Positions 43,240 to 52,219 of a stretch of DNA of 55,738 nucleotides are shown one piece after another. Within the stretch, counting starts at the first letter, position 1; each line of letters starts with the position of its first letter. Source of the DNA: Acidobacteriota bacterium (lineage in GTDB: Bacteria > Acidobacteriota > Terriglobia > Terriglobales > Acidobacteriaceae). The DNA lies in assembly GCA_021779935.1 (NCBI GenBank), contig JAJXZT010000007.1, positions 1 to 55,738 on the forward strand. Reading direction: 5' to 3'. Under the pieces are notes generated by a model, which saw nothing but the letters and a program-made list of their open reading frames with translations, had not been told where the DNA came from and searched no databases. Position numbers and translations under genes: made by a program.

Positions 43240-45648
43240 TTACAGCTTCTCATCGAAGGTGAGTTGTTGGGCCATATCGTTGAGTTCGGTGGCGAGCTTG
43301 AGGCGATCAGAGGTGAGCGAGTGGATCTCCTTGTTCAACGAAGCGAGAGAATCCTCCTGCTGATTGAGCTCGGCGACGTAGCGCTGGAGAAGGGCCTTCT
43401 CCTCGGGACTGCCCTTGAGGACCTTCATGTTTTCGCGAAGGCGAGACTGTTCGCGGTTAATGCGTTCGACTTCCTGACGGCGCGAGGCAATCTGGGAGTC
43501 GACATTTGCGACTTCGGTTTTCTTGGCGAGGATGCGGCGGAGAGCCTGCTCGATTGCGGGGTCGAGATGCCTGCCGCCAGTGGCTAGTACGATCTGGTCG
43601 TCGGTGAGGTTGGTGAGGGCGTAGAGAGTCTCTTCGGGGTGGTACTCCTCGACGGAAAGCTTTGCGGTTTTACCGGCTTCGACGGGGACGCGGAAGCGAT
43701 AGTAAGAGGCGGAAGTGTCGTCTGGCTTGACGCCATCGGCGAGCTGCCAGCCGTCGCGCACCGGGTGCTCGATGATGACGGAACGTGCGGAGGTGTCGGC
43801 GTTGTGGATGGTGTAGGTTTCCTTCTCGCGCTGCTCGCGGGTGAGCTTCATGAGGCCCTTTGCGATGCGAAGGTGCGTGTAGGGACGAGTGTCGGAATCG
43901 TCCTCGGTGGTGATGCGGACGGAGGTGTCGGCGGCGTAAGAGAGCAGGCGCTTTTCGTCGGGCTTGATTTCTCCGAGGAGACCTTCGCCGGCGAAGGAGT
44001 CGGCCTCAACGATGTTGAAGGTGCCGGCATCGAGCGTGAGGCCGCTGGAGTTGGTGATCCAGAGAGCGCGGAGAGGAACCTGATCGGAGTCGTTCCAGAG
44101 CGTAACTTTTTCGGCGTCGATGCGGGACTGCACGATGGGGACGAGCGCGGACTGGTTTTTGAGGACGGTGATCTTCTGCTTGATGGCGTACTCGAAGAGA
44201 TCGCCGAGTGCGGCCCCCTGGGCGGCGGGAGCAAACGAGTTTTCAAAATCACCGGAGGTGACTTCGACGGTTTGGTTGACGCTACCGACTTGGAGGCGGA
44301 TGTTGCTGCTGGCGATCTGGCTGGGCAAGAGTGACACGCCACTGGTTCGATATGTCTGGAAGCCCGCCAAACTGACGGACACCGTGTACGTACCGGGTTC
44401 AAGGTTATTAACCACGAACAATCCATGGTCGTCACTGTACGTAGTCCGGGTAGAGGTTGTCCCGGTGTTAGTTACCGTGATCTTTGCGCCGGGTACTACC
44501 GCATCTAAGGCGTCCACGATGACGCCAGTGATCGCCGCGAGTCCGGAGGCGGGCACAACGCCCCTGGCCATATAGTCAGCCTTCCGCGCCGCCAATGGAG
44601 CGCTCATCGGTGGAGGCGGCGGAGGAGGGACAATTCCGCCAATCACTCCACCCATCACACCGCCTGCCACGCCTCCACCAACGCCGCGAGTTGATGACTC
44701 CTCGGCTTCCATGGTGCCCTCGTGCGTCTGCGGGGTGAGCATGGCTGTTTTCGGCAGGGCGATGGTGGGACGGCGCATGTAGAGAGGCTGGGAGAGGTTT
44801 TCCATGAAAGACTGCGGCGCTCCCGCCACGAGCGAGAGTTCGACGTTCTTCCAGTCTTCGCCGACGGTGTTGTCGATGATCGCCCAGCCCTGGAGCAGTG
44901 CTTTTTGCTTCGGGTCTTTGGGAAGCACGATGCGGTACGTCGATTTCCAAACGGGGACCTCGCTGATGTAAGAGATATCAACCTGGCGTTCGCCGGTGCC
45001 GCTGGTGGAGATGGTCATGATGCGCTGATCGCGAGCACGGGCGGAGGCGACAAGATTGAGATAGCGACCGACTTCCTTGTTGAGGTCGGGGTCGGCGATG
45101 TGGACGGTGACGGCGGACGAGAGATCGAAGCTGCGCATGTCGCCGGAGTCGGTTACGAGGGTGACGCGCGTCAACATCTCTGTCATGCCGGTCTTGGGAT
45201 CGATGCGTTGGTCATTGCCCACGGAGAGGAGACGGCCGAGAACCGGGGCGGCGCCGCTGCGGACCTCGACGCGCGAGCCGCGCAAGGCGTTGAGAAAGTC
45301 GGAGCGGGAGGCGTTTTCTCCAAGCTGTAGGCGCAAGGTAGAGAGGCGCTGCGACAGTGGGGCGATGGAGTTGTAGCGGATACCGGTGACCTGTCCGCCG
45401 CCGAGATCGACAACCGTCAATGATTTGAGCACGTCATTGAGCTGGCCGGTTGTGAACTGGATGTTAAGTTCCTGGTTGCCGCGAACGAGGCCAGAGTGTT
45501 CGAAATAGCCGACACCGTTCTTATAGAGGACAACGCGGTGGACGGGAAGATCGATGGCCGATGGAGCAGCGGACTCGGCAGGCTTGGAAGACGACTGGGC
45601 AACGGATGCGACGGAAAACAGGAGTACAGCGAGGAGAAACTTGCGCAT
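43240..45648 (-). CDS. Exported DUF4139 protein with inserted carboxypeptidase-regulatory-like domain
   Basis: The ATG at 45648 with GGGGGTAG upstream gives a signal peptide 'MRKFLLAVLLFSVASVAQ'; the open frame continues upstream to 46920 but only as a shadow of the second radical SAM gene. Residues 35-330 and 480-700 look like the two parts of a DUF4139 protein ('VVLYKNGVGYFEHSG', 'QVDISYISEVPVWKSTYRI', 'IEHPVRDGWQLADG'). Between them lies a Gly/Pro linker ('PPPPPPPMSAP') and, at about 366-470, a CarboxypepD_reg/TonB-associated type beta-sandwich ('ITGVIVDALDAVVPGAKITV', 'LEPGTYTVSVSLAGFQTY'). The C-terminus (from about 710) is coiled coil. Likely an envelope protein; function unknown. It lies between two Tes-like genes on the opposite strand. 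Confidence 0.8.
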   Translation of the reverse strand: MRKFLLAVLLFSVASVAQSSSKPAESAAPSAIDLPVHRVVLYKNGVGYFEHSGLVRGNQELNIQFTTGQLNDVLKSLTVVDLGGGQVTGIRYNSIAPLSQRLSTLRLQLGENASRSDFLNALRGSRVEVRSGAAPVLGRLLSVGNDQRIDPKTGMTEMLTRVTLVTDSGDMRSFDLSSAVTVHIADPDLNKEVGRYLNLVASARARDQRIMTISTSGTGERQVDISYISEVPVWKSTYRIVLPKDPKQKALLQGWAIIDNTVGEDWKNVELSLVAGAPQSFMENLSQPLYMRRPTIALPKTAMLTPQTHEGTMEAEESSTRGVGGGVAGGVMGGVIGGIVPPPPPPPMSAPLAARKADYMARGVVPASGLAAITGVIVDALDAVVPGAKITVTNTGTTSTRTTYSDDHGLFVVNNLEPGTYTVSVSLAGFQTYRTSGVSLLPSQIASSNIRLQVGSVNQTVEVTSGDFENSFAPAAQGAALGDLFEYAIKQKITVLKNQSALVPIVQSRIDAEKVTLWNDSDQVPLRALWITNSSGLTLDAGTFNIVEADSFAGEGLLGEIKPDEKRLLSYAADTSVRITTEDDSDTRPYTHLRIAKGLMKLTREQREKETYTIHNADTSARSVIIEHPVRDGWQLADGVKPDDTSASYYRFRVPVEAGKTAKLSVEEYHPEETLYALTNLTDDQIVLATGGRHLDPAIEQALRRILAKKTEVANVDSQIASRRQEVERINREQSRLRENMKVLKGSPEEKALLQRYVAELNQQEDSLASLNKEIHSLTSDRLKLATELNDMAQQLTFDEKL

Positions 45649-46071
45649 GACTACCCCCTGAGCAGATTTCCACGAATAAGGCTCGCGCGAGATGGTATCG
45701 GATGCCGGACAGCATGGCAAAAGAACTCGCGCACGTTTGCACAGACTCCGGCGGAGTGGGAATTGTTCCGGAATTCCACGGAACGGCAAAAATGCGCGGC
45801 GAGTGCGAGGAGCCGGATGGGAAAGTACGGGCGGTGGAGAGAGTACGCAGTTTAATGACGGAAATTGCCGTTGAACGCGCGATTTGACCGGCGACTGCGA
45901 GGGTACATCACGGACAGTCGTGACGGATAGCACATCCCGAAGTACATCGAAAGAATGACAATAAAAGCTGCCGATCCCCGGTAAATAGCGGATTTTGCGC
46001 GTCTTGCCGTGCAGTGATTGCGAAGACGCATCCGGGTATGTGGCACGACTTTTTGAACGTGGAGAGTACGC
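45649..46071. other. Divergent intergenic region
   Basis: This 423-base region separates the DUF4139 gene (minus) from the second radical SAM gene (plus) and must hold both promoters. Small frames such as 45702-45887 lack good starts and protein character. No repeat or RNA was recognised. Confidence 0.4.
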
Positions 46072-47760
46072 GTGAGCACGACATTTGCGACGACGAAGCG
46101 GCCCGGCCTGAAGATCATCCAACCGGAAAAGACATTTACGGGAGCACCGATTGAACCGGTGAAGCGAGGACTGCCGAAGCAGACGGAGTCGCTGTGTCCG
46201 GATTGCGGCAAGCTGATTTCCGCGCGGGTGTTCGAAGAGAACGGCAAGGTGATGATGGAGAAGACGTGTGCGGAACACGGAGATTTCAAGGACTGCGTGT
46301 TCAGCGACGTGAAGCTCTACATGAAGATGGAAGAGTGGGAGTTCGGCGACGGGCGCGGACTGGAGAATCCGGCGATCAACACGGGCGCGAATGCGAAGTG
46401 TCCGGACGATTGCGGACTGTGTTCGCTGCACACGTCGCATTCGGCGCTGGCGAACGTGGACCTGACGAACCGCTGCAACCTGACGTGCCCGGTGTGTTTC
46501 GCGAACGCGAATGCGGCTGGATATCTCTACGAACCGGACCTCGAACAGATAAGAGTGATGTTGCAGGCGCTGCGCGATGAGCGTCCGGTGGCCGGGCGCG
46601 TGGTGCAGTTCTCGGGCGGCGAACCGACGATCCATCCGCAGTTTTTTGAAATCCTTGCGATGGCGAGAGAGATGGGCTTTACGCACATCCAGGCGGCGAC
46701 GAACGGAATCATGCTGAACGACCTGGAGTTCGCGCGGAAGAGCAAGGAAGCGGGACTGGCGACACTCTACCTGCAATTCGACGGCGTGAGCGACGAGACA
46801 TATCGCAAGACGCGCGGAGAGCCGCTGTTCGAAAAGAAGATGAAGTGCATCGAGAACTGCCGCAAGGTGGGGATCAAGATCGTGTTTGTGCCGACGATCG
46901 TGAAGGGCATCAACGATCACGAACTGGGCGAGATCCTGCGAGTGGCAATCGAGAACGTGGACACGGTGAGCGGCATCAGCTTCCAGCCGGTGGCATTTAC
47001 GGGACGCATTTCGCGGCGCGAACTAGAGCAGAAACGGTTCACGCAGGCGGACCTGGTGCATGAACTGGCGAAGCAGACGGGAATGTTCGATACATACAAC
47101 GACTGGTATCCGCTGAGTAGCGTGACGCCGTTCTCGAAACTGATGGCAGCGATACGGGGCGAGGGCGTACCGACGATTTCGGCGCACCCGCACTGCTCGC
47201 TGGGCACGTATATGTTTGTGGACGAGAAATCGAAGAAGGCAGTGCCGGTGACGCGGTTTGTGGATTTGCCGGCGATGTTGCAGGACATTGAAGCGCTGGC
47301 GCAGAAGACGGAGAAGTCGTTCTTCAAGTTCTATCACCAGGTGAGTGCGTGGAATTCACTGAAGAAACATTTCAAGGAAGAGCTGGCGCCTCCGGGGCTG
47401 ACGTTCACGAAGTTCCTGCAAACGCTGCAAGGCATGACGAACAAGAAACTGGGGCGCGACGGGATGGACGGAACGTTTACGTACCGCACGCTGCTGGTGG
47501 CCGGCATGCACTTCATGGATCACTATAACTACGACGTGGAGCGCGTGAAGCGCTGCGTGATTCACTACGCGGCGCCGGACGGGAAGCTGTATCCGTTCTG
47601 CACATATAACTCGGGGCCGACGTATCGCGAGAAGATCGAGAAGAAGTACTCGATCCCGTTCGAGAAGCAGCTTGACCGATTTAACTTCGACAAGGCGAAT
47701 GGGTGTTGCGGAGGATGTTCGACGGACGCGAAGAAGACGGTTGCAATCGACAACGCATAA
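46072..47760 (+). CDS. Radical SAM protein, tetraether/membrane-spanning-lipid-synthase-like, 562 aa
   Basis: A GTG start follows GGAGAG. It shows the full MJ0619/Tes layout. A rubredoxin-like pair 'SLCPDC' and 'KTCAEHGDFKDC' comes first, then 'CPDDCGLCSLHTSHS' just ahead of the radical SAM core C135-N-L-T-C139-P-V-C142, 'VVQFSGGEPTIHPQFFE' and 'IQAATNGIML'. After the barrel are 'ISAHPHCSLGTYMFVD' and 'VKRCVIHYAAPDGKLYPFCTYN', and the protein ends 'CCGGCSTDAKK'. Archaeal Tes joins lipid tails by C-C bond formation between sp3 carbons, and related bacterial enzymes are proposed for diabolic-acid-type membrane-spanning lipids, which Acidobacteriota are known to contain. That function is inferred for this protein. 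A strong terminator follows. Confidence 0.88.
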   Translation: MSTTFATTKRPGLKIIQPEKTFTGAPIEPVKRGLPKQTESLCPDCGKLISARVFEENGKVMMEKTCAEHGDFKDCVFSDVKLYMKMEEWEFGDGRGLENPAINTGANAKCPDDCGLCSLHTSHSALANVDLTNRCNLTCPVCFANANAAGYLYEPDLEQIRVMLQALRDERPVAGRVVQFSGGEPTIHPQFFEILAMAREMGFTHIQAATNGIMLNDLEFARKSKEAGLATLYLQFDGVSDETYRKTRGEPLFEKKMKCIENCRKVGIKIVFVPTIVKGINDHELGEILRVAIENVDTVSGISFQPVAFTGRISRRELEQKRFTQADLVHELAKQTGMFDTYNDWYPLSSVTPFSKLMAAIRGEGVPTISAHPHCSLGTYMFVDEKSKKAVPVTRFVDLPAMLQDIEALAQKTEKSFFKFYHQVSAWNSLKKHFKEELAPPGLTFTKFLQTLQGMTNKKLGRDGMDGTFTYRTLLVAGMHFMDHYNYDVERVKRCVIHYAAPDGKLYPFCTYNSGPTYREKIEKKYSIPFEKQLDRFNFDKANGCCGGCSTDAKKTVAIDNA

Positions 47761-47780
47761 CGGGAATCCAGTTTTGCACG

Positions 47781-47809
47781 AAGAGGCCGCCCTTGGGCGG
47801 CCTCTTTTG
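47781..47809 (+). terminator. Terminator of the second radical SAM gene
   Basis: AAGAGGCCGCCC (47781-47792) pairs with GGGCGGCCTCTT (47795-47806), followed by TTGC. Confidence 0.8.
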
Positions 47810-47840
47810 CTGTTGCGGGGCGTGGAGTAGAATCCGGCGC

Positions 47841-48272
47841 ATGAAGCGAACGACGATGGTGCTGCTGGCAGGGTTGACGGTATGGTGCCTGGCGGGATGT
47901 TCGATGTGGGGAGAGAAAAAGAACCCAGGCTGGAACTAGGCGACGAGCGCGGAACATTTGGAACGGCTGCTGTGGCGCGACATATCGAGCAAGAACTGGA
48001 ACGCGGTGGAGAAGCGCGTGGCTCCGATGGCAATGTGGAGCGATGAGGCTGGCGCGGTCAAGGGCCGCGACGCGATAATGGAAAGATTGAAGGCGATGGA
48101 CATGGGAGCAGTGCAGGCGGGCGAGGTGGAATCCGCTCCGGCCGGCACGGACATGGTGGTGACGCTGACGCTGGCCAGCCAAAGGGCGGGCCGGGTGCGG
48201 GTTTTGGATGTCTGGCAGCCGGTGGGCGGGGAGTGGGTACTGATTGCGCACTCTGCCTCAAGAGAGAAGTAG
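47841..48272 (+). pseudogene. Lipoprotein gene interrupted by an in-frame amber codon
   Basis: From ATG 47841 the frame encodes a lipoprotein signal 'MKRTTMVLLAGLTVWCLAGC' and then 'SMWGEKKNPGWN', then TAG at 47937-47939. The same frame continues without another stop for 111 codons with clear protein character: 'ATSAEHLERLLWRDISSKNWNAVE' through 'VDVW'-like 'LDVWQPVGGEWVLIAHSA'. The second part looks like a SnoaL/NTF2-like or DUF4440 domain (pattern 'W..V...LA....W.D..G...GR..I'). Either the gene is recently inactivated, the base call is wrong, or the amber is read through. No frameshift is involved. Confidence 0.7.
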
Positions 48273-48391
48273 CCACACTTTTGTAAGGTTTTTGTAATGT
48301 CTCTCCAAAGATAAAAAATCGTGTTGTGAAATCCCGAATGGGATAAACTTACCGCAATTTACCCTCACTGAATCGCAATCGACGTGGACGC

Positions 48392-48437
48392 GAACCGGCC
48401 TGTAGCGGCATGGTTCCGTGCGGCTGGTGAGCCCGGC
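48392..48437 (+). other. Two hairpins in the leader of the pilin operon
   Basis: GAACC (48392-48396) pairs with GGTTC (48412-48416), with an inner GCC/GGC; then GCTGG (48423-48427) pairs with CCGGC (48433-48437) around TGAGC. They lie 80-125 bases before the first pilin start in a leader of about 240 bases. It does not match a riboswitch class I can recall with confidence. Confidence 0.35.
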
Positions 48438-48518
48438 AGTCATGAAAGTAGCGCCAGCGCAATGATTCCCGCGAACAGCTGAGGACCCGAAAATCTTAGT
48501 CAGCACGGTGGTTGTGTG

Positions 48519-49079
48519 ATGTTAAGGAAAAGCGGGGAAACGGGATTCTCTCTTCTTGAGGTGCTGGTGGTTGCGGCACTGAGCATCATCGTCACCGCAA
48601 TTGCGGTTCCCAACGCATTGAACGCTCTTGACGCTTACCGGGTCCGGTCAAGCGTAGAAAACATCTATAGCCAGATTGGGCTGGCACGGATGCGCGCGGT
48701 CGGCGACTTTGCACACTCGCGGCTGGTGTGTTCCACGTCCACGAACTCCTGCCACATCGAAGTTCAGAAGGAAGGCGGCAGCTATCAGCAAGAGGGAGGA
48801 GACGTGTACCTGAACCATGGAGTGAGCTTTGGCTACGGGAGCGTCTCGAACGGGGCGGGAAACCAGAGCGGCAACTCTCCGACGCAGGACCTGACGATTT
48901 ACTTCAACTCACGGGGAATGCCGATCGATACGAATACTCCGCCGGGTTTTGTTTCCGACTACGTGCTTTACGTGCAATCGAGCGAGTACGCGCACTACTA
49001 CGCGATAGGAATTTCGGGCAACGGAAAACCATCGATTTATCGTTACGACACGAGCTCATGGACAACGGAGGTTAACTGA
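48519..49079 (+). CDS. Type IV pilus minor pilin, GspH/FimT-like
   Basis: The prepilin signal is 'GETG|FSLLEVLVVAALSIIVTAIAVP', with Glu at position +5 of the mature protein. The rest is 'RVRSSVENIYSQIGLARMRAV', the GspH/FimT pattern. A Cys pair 'CSTSTNSC' suggests a disulfide loop. The ATG at 48519 is preferred over a GTG three bases upstream. First gene of a four-gene minor-pilin operon that continues to 52111. Confidence 0.85.
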   Translation: MLRKSGETGFSLLEVLVVAALSIIVTAIAVPNALNALDAYRVRSSVENIYSQIGLARMRAVGDFAHSRLVCSTSTNSCHIEVQKEGGSYQQEGGDVYLNHGVSFGYGSVSNGAGNQSGNSPTQDLTIYFNSRGMPIDTNTPPGFVSDYVLYVQSSEYAHYYAIGISGNGKPSIYRYDTSSWTTEVN

Positions 49080-49081
49080 AC

Positions 49082-49570
49082 GTGAGCGGTAGAAGACTCA
49101 GAAGCTGCGACCAGAACGGATTCTCACTGCTTGAAGTGCTCTTCGCGACACTGATCCTGATGGTGATCGCGGTGGGAATAGCCGGGCTGCTGGCGATCGC
49201 AACATCGAGAAGCTACAGCCAGGGAGACGAAGCGACGCGAACGGCGGGCTATGCGCAGAGCAAGATGGAGGAGTTGATGGCGGCGCCGTTTGATGACGCG
49301 ATGCTCGGCGGAGCAAGCGTGACGTTGTCGGCGGGAAGCGTGACAACACCGACGACGGGCTACTACGACTATGTGATGGACGATGGGTCGATTCCTTCAT
49401 CGGTTCCGTCAACGTCGGAGGGCGCGGCTTACCTGCGGATGTGGCGGATCGATATTCACAACGGCGATACGAATACGAAGTACATCACGGTGGTGGTGGA
49501 GCCGCTATCGTCGTCGGCAACGGAAATGAACGCTCCGGCGGCGACGCTGGTGAGCGTGAAGACACAATGA
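49082..49570 (+). CDS. Type IV pilus minor pilin, PilV-like
   Basis: A GTG start two bases after the previous stop. The prepilin motif 'QNG|FSLLEVLFATLILMVIAVGIAGLL' is followed by 'QGDEATRTAGYAQSKMEELMA', typical of PilV/PulI-like minor pilins. The C-terminal part is Thr/Ser/Gly-rich beta structure. Stop and next start overlap (ATGA). Confidence 0.85.
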   Translation: MSGRRLRSCDQNGFSLLEVLFATLILMVIAVGIAGLLAIATSRSYSQGDEATRTAGYAQSKMEELMAAPFDDAMLGGASVTLSAGSVTTPTTGYYDYVMDDGSIPSSVPSTSEGAAYLRMWRIDIHNGDTNTKYITVVVEPLSSSATEMNAPAATLVSVKTQ

Positions 49571-50577
49571 TGAATCGACACATGAATAAAAGCGATGGGG
49601 GCTTTACGCTGCTGGAGTTCGTAATCAGCATGGCGCTCTTCCTGGTGGTGTCGGGAGCAATTCTTGGAGCGTTGCTTAGCTACCAGCAGAGATACAGGGG
49701 GCTGGAACTGAGTGCCGACCTGGACCAGAACATGACGGCGGCGCTGACGCAGATGTCCGAGGAAATCGGCCAGGCAGGAACGGTGAGCACGGCGATCCTG
49801 AAGGCGGATGCGGTGCCGCTGGAGGGAAGCTCGGGCGCCGTCATCACGCTGACCGGTGCAGTGAGCGGAACAGGAACGTCGCAGACGGCGCCGGTGAGCT
49901 CGACGGACAACCTGTTTGTGAACGAGAAAGTTTCCGTTGGGACGGGAACGACAGAAGAGGTAGTGCAAATTACGTCGGTGGGGACCTCTTCGATCACGGC
50001 GACATTCACGGAATCACACGCCAGCGGCGATCCGGTGGTGCCGACGGGAGTGTTCCTGATGGGAGTGATTCCACCGTACCTGCCGCCTGGTTCGGGGCTG
50101 AATTCCACGGCGGTGAGCACATCGCAGACGCTGAAAATGTTTGGCGACTTCAACGGAGACGGCACGGATGAACTGGTGGTGTACGACTGCACGGGAGCCT
50201 CGGCGACGAATCCGGTGAGCTTGACGCGCTCGGCCACGCCGCTGTCGCAGACGGGTGGACTGGACGCGGCGGTGATCGTGATGCCGAAGGTAACGAGCTG
50301 CCAATTCACGTATGACTGCGGAGCGACGGGGACGAATGGAAGCGGAACGTGCAGCGCATCGAACGATACGGTGGTGAGCGGAGTGACGTTGTCGATTACG
50401 GCGGAATCGCAGAACAACGACCCGCAAACGGGCGTGCCAGTGGAGTTGACCCGCACGATGGTGAACATCCAGCCAAGGAATTTGCTGATGGGCTACGACC
50501 GGTACGAGACGAACCCGAGCGACAACGATTTGCAGCCGACGCCAAGCACGAATACGACCGCACTGGGCTCGCTGTGA
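49567..50577 (+). CDS. Type IV pilus minor pilin, PilW-like
   Basis: The ATG at 49567 overlaps the upstream stop (ATGA; a second ATG follows at once). The prepilin motif is 'DGG|FTLLEFVISMALFLVVSGAILGALL', then 'DLDQNMTAALTQMSEEIGQAGT', characteristic of PilW/PulJ-like pilins. The long C-terminal region contains 'FGDFNGDGTDELVVYDC', a calcium-binding-like DxDxDG loop, and a Cys-rich segment. The longer frame from 49441 overlaps the previous gene and is rejected. It ends 25 bases before the PilX-like gene. Confidence 0.83.
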   Translation: MMNRHMNKSDGGFTLLEFVISMALFLVVSGAILGALLSYQQRYRGLELSADLDQNMTAALTQMSEEIGQAGTVSTAILKADAVPLEGSSGAVITLTGAVSGTGTSQTAPVSSTDNLFVNEKVSVGTGTTEEVVQITSVGTSSITATFTESHASGDPVVPTGVFLMGVIPPYLPPGSGLNSTAVSTSQTLKMFGDFNGDGTDELVVYDCTGASATNPVSLTRSATPLSQTGGLDAAVIVMPKVTSCQFTYDCGATGTNGSGTCSASNDTVVSGVTLSITAESQNNDPQTGVPVELTRTMVNIQPRNLLMGYDRYETNPSDNDLQPTPSTNTTALGSL

Positions 50578-50602
50578 CGGCAGGCGAGAAGGAGTTGGAA
50601 AA

Positions 50603-52111
50603 ATGAGGAGACGGAGAGGAAGACGGGAGCGGGAAAACGGAATCGCGCTGCTGATTGCAATCCTCACGGTGCTGCTGCTGTCGATGATGGTGGCAGGGAT
50701 CATCACGGTCAGCGAAGTGGATACGTGGACGAGTTCGAGCTATCGCAGGACGATCCAGGCGCGCTACCTGGCGGAGGCCGGGGCGCAGGCGGCGCAGGGA
50801 TGGCTGACGCACTCGTATGGCAGCGGGCCTTCGGGCGGATATGGCACAACGTACAACTTGACGACGTTTCCGGTGACGTATAACGCGGGAGAATCGGCGG
50901 CGGCGGTCGTTTTGTCATCGGACGACAGCCTGATGAGCTCGAACTTCAGCGATAGCAGCCTGGTTACGAGTTTTACCAGCGCGATCAGCACGCTGAACCA
51001 GAACCTGGCAGCGACGATTCCAAACGCAAGTGTGTCGGTAGCGACGCAATTGTTGTCGGTGCAGCCGGTGGGATCGAGCTATGTGCTGCGGTGGAAGATC
51101 ATCTCGCAAGGAAACATAGCGGGCATAGGGGGATCGAACGACCAGGGGCAGGCGCAGGCGCGAGTGGTGGAAGTGATCGCAAACACGATTCAGTCGAGCT
51201 CGATGTTTACCTATGGGCTGTTCTCCAACAGCACGGGCTGCAAGGCGCTCTACCTGACGGGGAACTCGCAGACGGAAAGCTACGATTCAACGGTGCCGGG
51301 CAGTACACCGTCATACTCGGGCGGTGACGTGGGCTCGATGGGAAACATCTACCTGGGTGGAAGCGCGAACGTGAATGGAAACGCCGCATCGGCGCTGTCG
51401 GGCGTCAATTACAACACGAACCCGGCGTGCAGTTCGTCCTCGCCAGTGGGGCTCTCGACGGACAACTCGGGATCGAAGGTGACGAACAACGGTACGCCGG
51501 CGACCGGAAACCAGTTGACCAAGATTTCGACTGCGCCGCCGCAACCGCCTGTGACGATGCCTTCGACGCCGCCGACAGGCAAGTGCTCGACCTATAACTG
51601 GTGCAGTGGCGGTTGGGCGACGGGACCATACGTGATGGCGCCGGGAACGTATCCGGACGTGAAGTTCGGAGGAGGACTGACGATCTCGCTGCAACCGGGG
51701 ACGTACGTGTTCAACAGCCTGACGCTGAGTGGCGGTGCGAGCATCTCGTTGCCGACATCGGGGCAGGTGATCATCTATGTGCAGGGAACAAGTCAAACTA
51801 CGCCGATTGACCTTACGGGCGGATCGCTGACGAACGGATCAGGGCTCCCAGAGGACCTGCAATTCAACTACGGAGGAACGGGAACGCTGAAATTGTCGGG
51901 CGGCGCATCGGAATTCATGACGGTGTACGCGCCGAATGCGGCGATCAACATGAGCGGCAACAACACGGTCTATGGCGCGATGATCGGAAGCTCGATCTCG
52001 ATCACGGGCGGGTCGCATTTTGTCTATGACCGTTCGCTGGCGCGGACGATGGCGACAACTTCCGTGAGCGGAACGTACGAGCCGGAAGGGTTCAGCTGGT
52101 CGGCGTACTGA
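50603..52111 (+). CDS. PilX-like protein with a long beta-rich C-terminal domain
   Basis: The N-terminus 'RENGIALLIAILTVLLLSMMVAG' and 'RRTIQARYLAEAGAQAAQGWL' match PilX N-terminal sequence, in which E at +5 is absent (ALLIA), as in many PilX proteins. From about residue 200 on it is Ser/Gly/Asn-rich with repeated short strands ('LQPGTYVFNSLTLSGGASISLP', 'GGASEFMTVYAPNAAINMSGNN'), like a right-handed helix (DUF7305-type). The large size (502 aa against about 190 for classical PilX) suggests an exposed passenger, possibly adhesive. Confidence 0.8.
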   Translation: MRRRRGRRERENGIALLIAILTVLLLSMMVAGIITVSEVDTWTSSSYRRTIQARYLAEAGAQAAQGWLTHSYGSGPSGGYGTTYNLTTFPVTYNAGESAAAVVLSSDDSLMSSNFSDSSLVTSFTSAISTLNQNLAATIPNASVSVATQLLSVQPVGSSYVLRWKIISQGNIAGIGGSNDQGQAQARVVEVIANTIQSSSMFTYGLFSNSTGCKALYLTGNSQTESYDSTVPGSTPSYSGGDVGSMGNIYLGGSANVNGNAASALSGVNYNTNPACSSSSPVGLSTDNSGSKVTNNGTPATGNQLTKISTAPPQPPVTMPSTPPTGKCSTYNWCSGGWATGPYVMAPGTYPDVKFGGGLTISLQPGTYVFNSLTLSGGASISLPTSGQVIIYVQGTSQTTPIDLTGGSLTNGSGLPEDLQFNYGGTGTLKLSGGASEFMTVYAPNAAINMSGNNTVYGAMIGSSISITGGSHFVYDRSLARTMATTSVSGTYEPEGFSWSAY

Positions 52112-52134
52112 AAAGAAGCGAGAGTAAGGGACAG

Positions 52135-52158
52135 GCCGGGCGGCGATGCCCGGCTTTG
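52135..52158 (+). terminator. Terminator of the pilin operon
   Basis: GCCGGGC (52135-52141) pairs with GCCCGGC (52148-52154), followed by TTTG. Confidence 0.65.
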
Positions 52159-52219
52159 TCGTCTGTGGAGATTGCGGAATGCCGTAAAATCGCAGCACGG
52201 TTCAGAGCGGATGAGGGGA

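Noticed and set aside
43240-46920. 1226-residue reading of the DUF4139 frame
   Set aside because: The 424 extra codons are antisense to the second radical SAM gene and contain no protein-like sequence; a ribosome-binding site and signal peptide mark the start at 45648.
48376-48516. c-di-GMP riboswitch before the pilin operon
   Set aside because: Two hairpins are present, but the conserved core of the GEMM or c-di-GMP-II classes could not be found, so the leader is reported only as structured.
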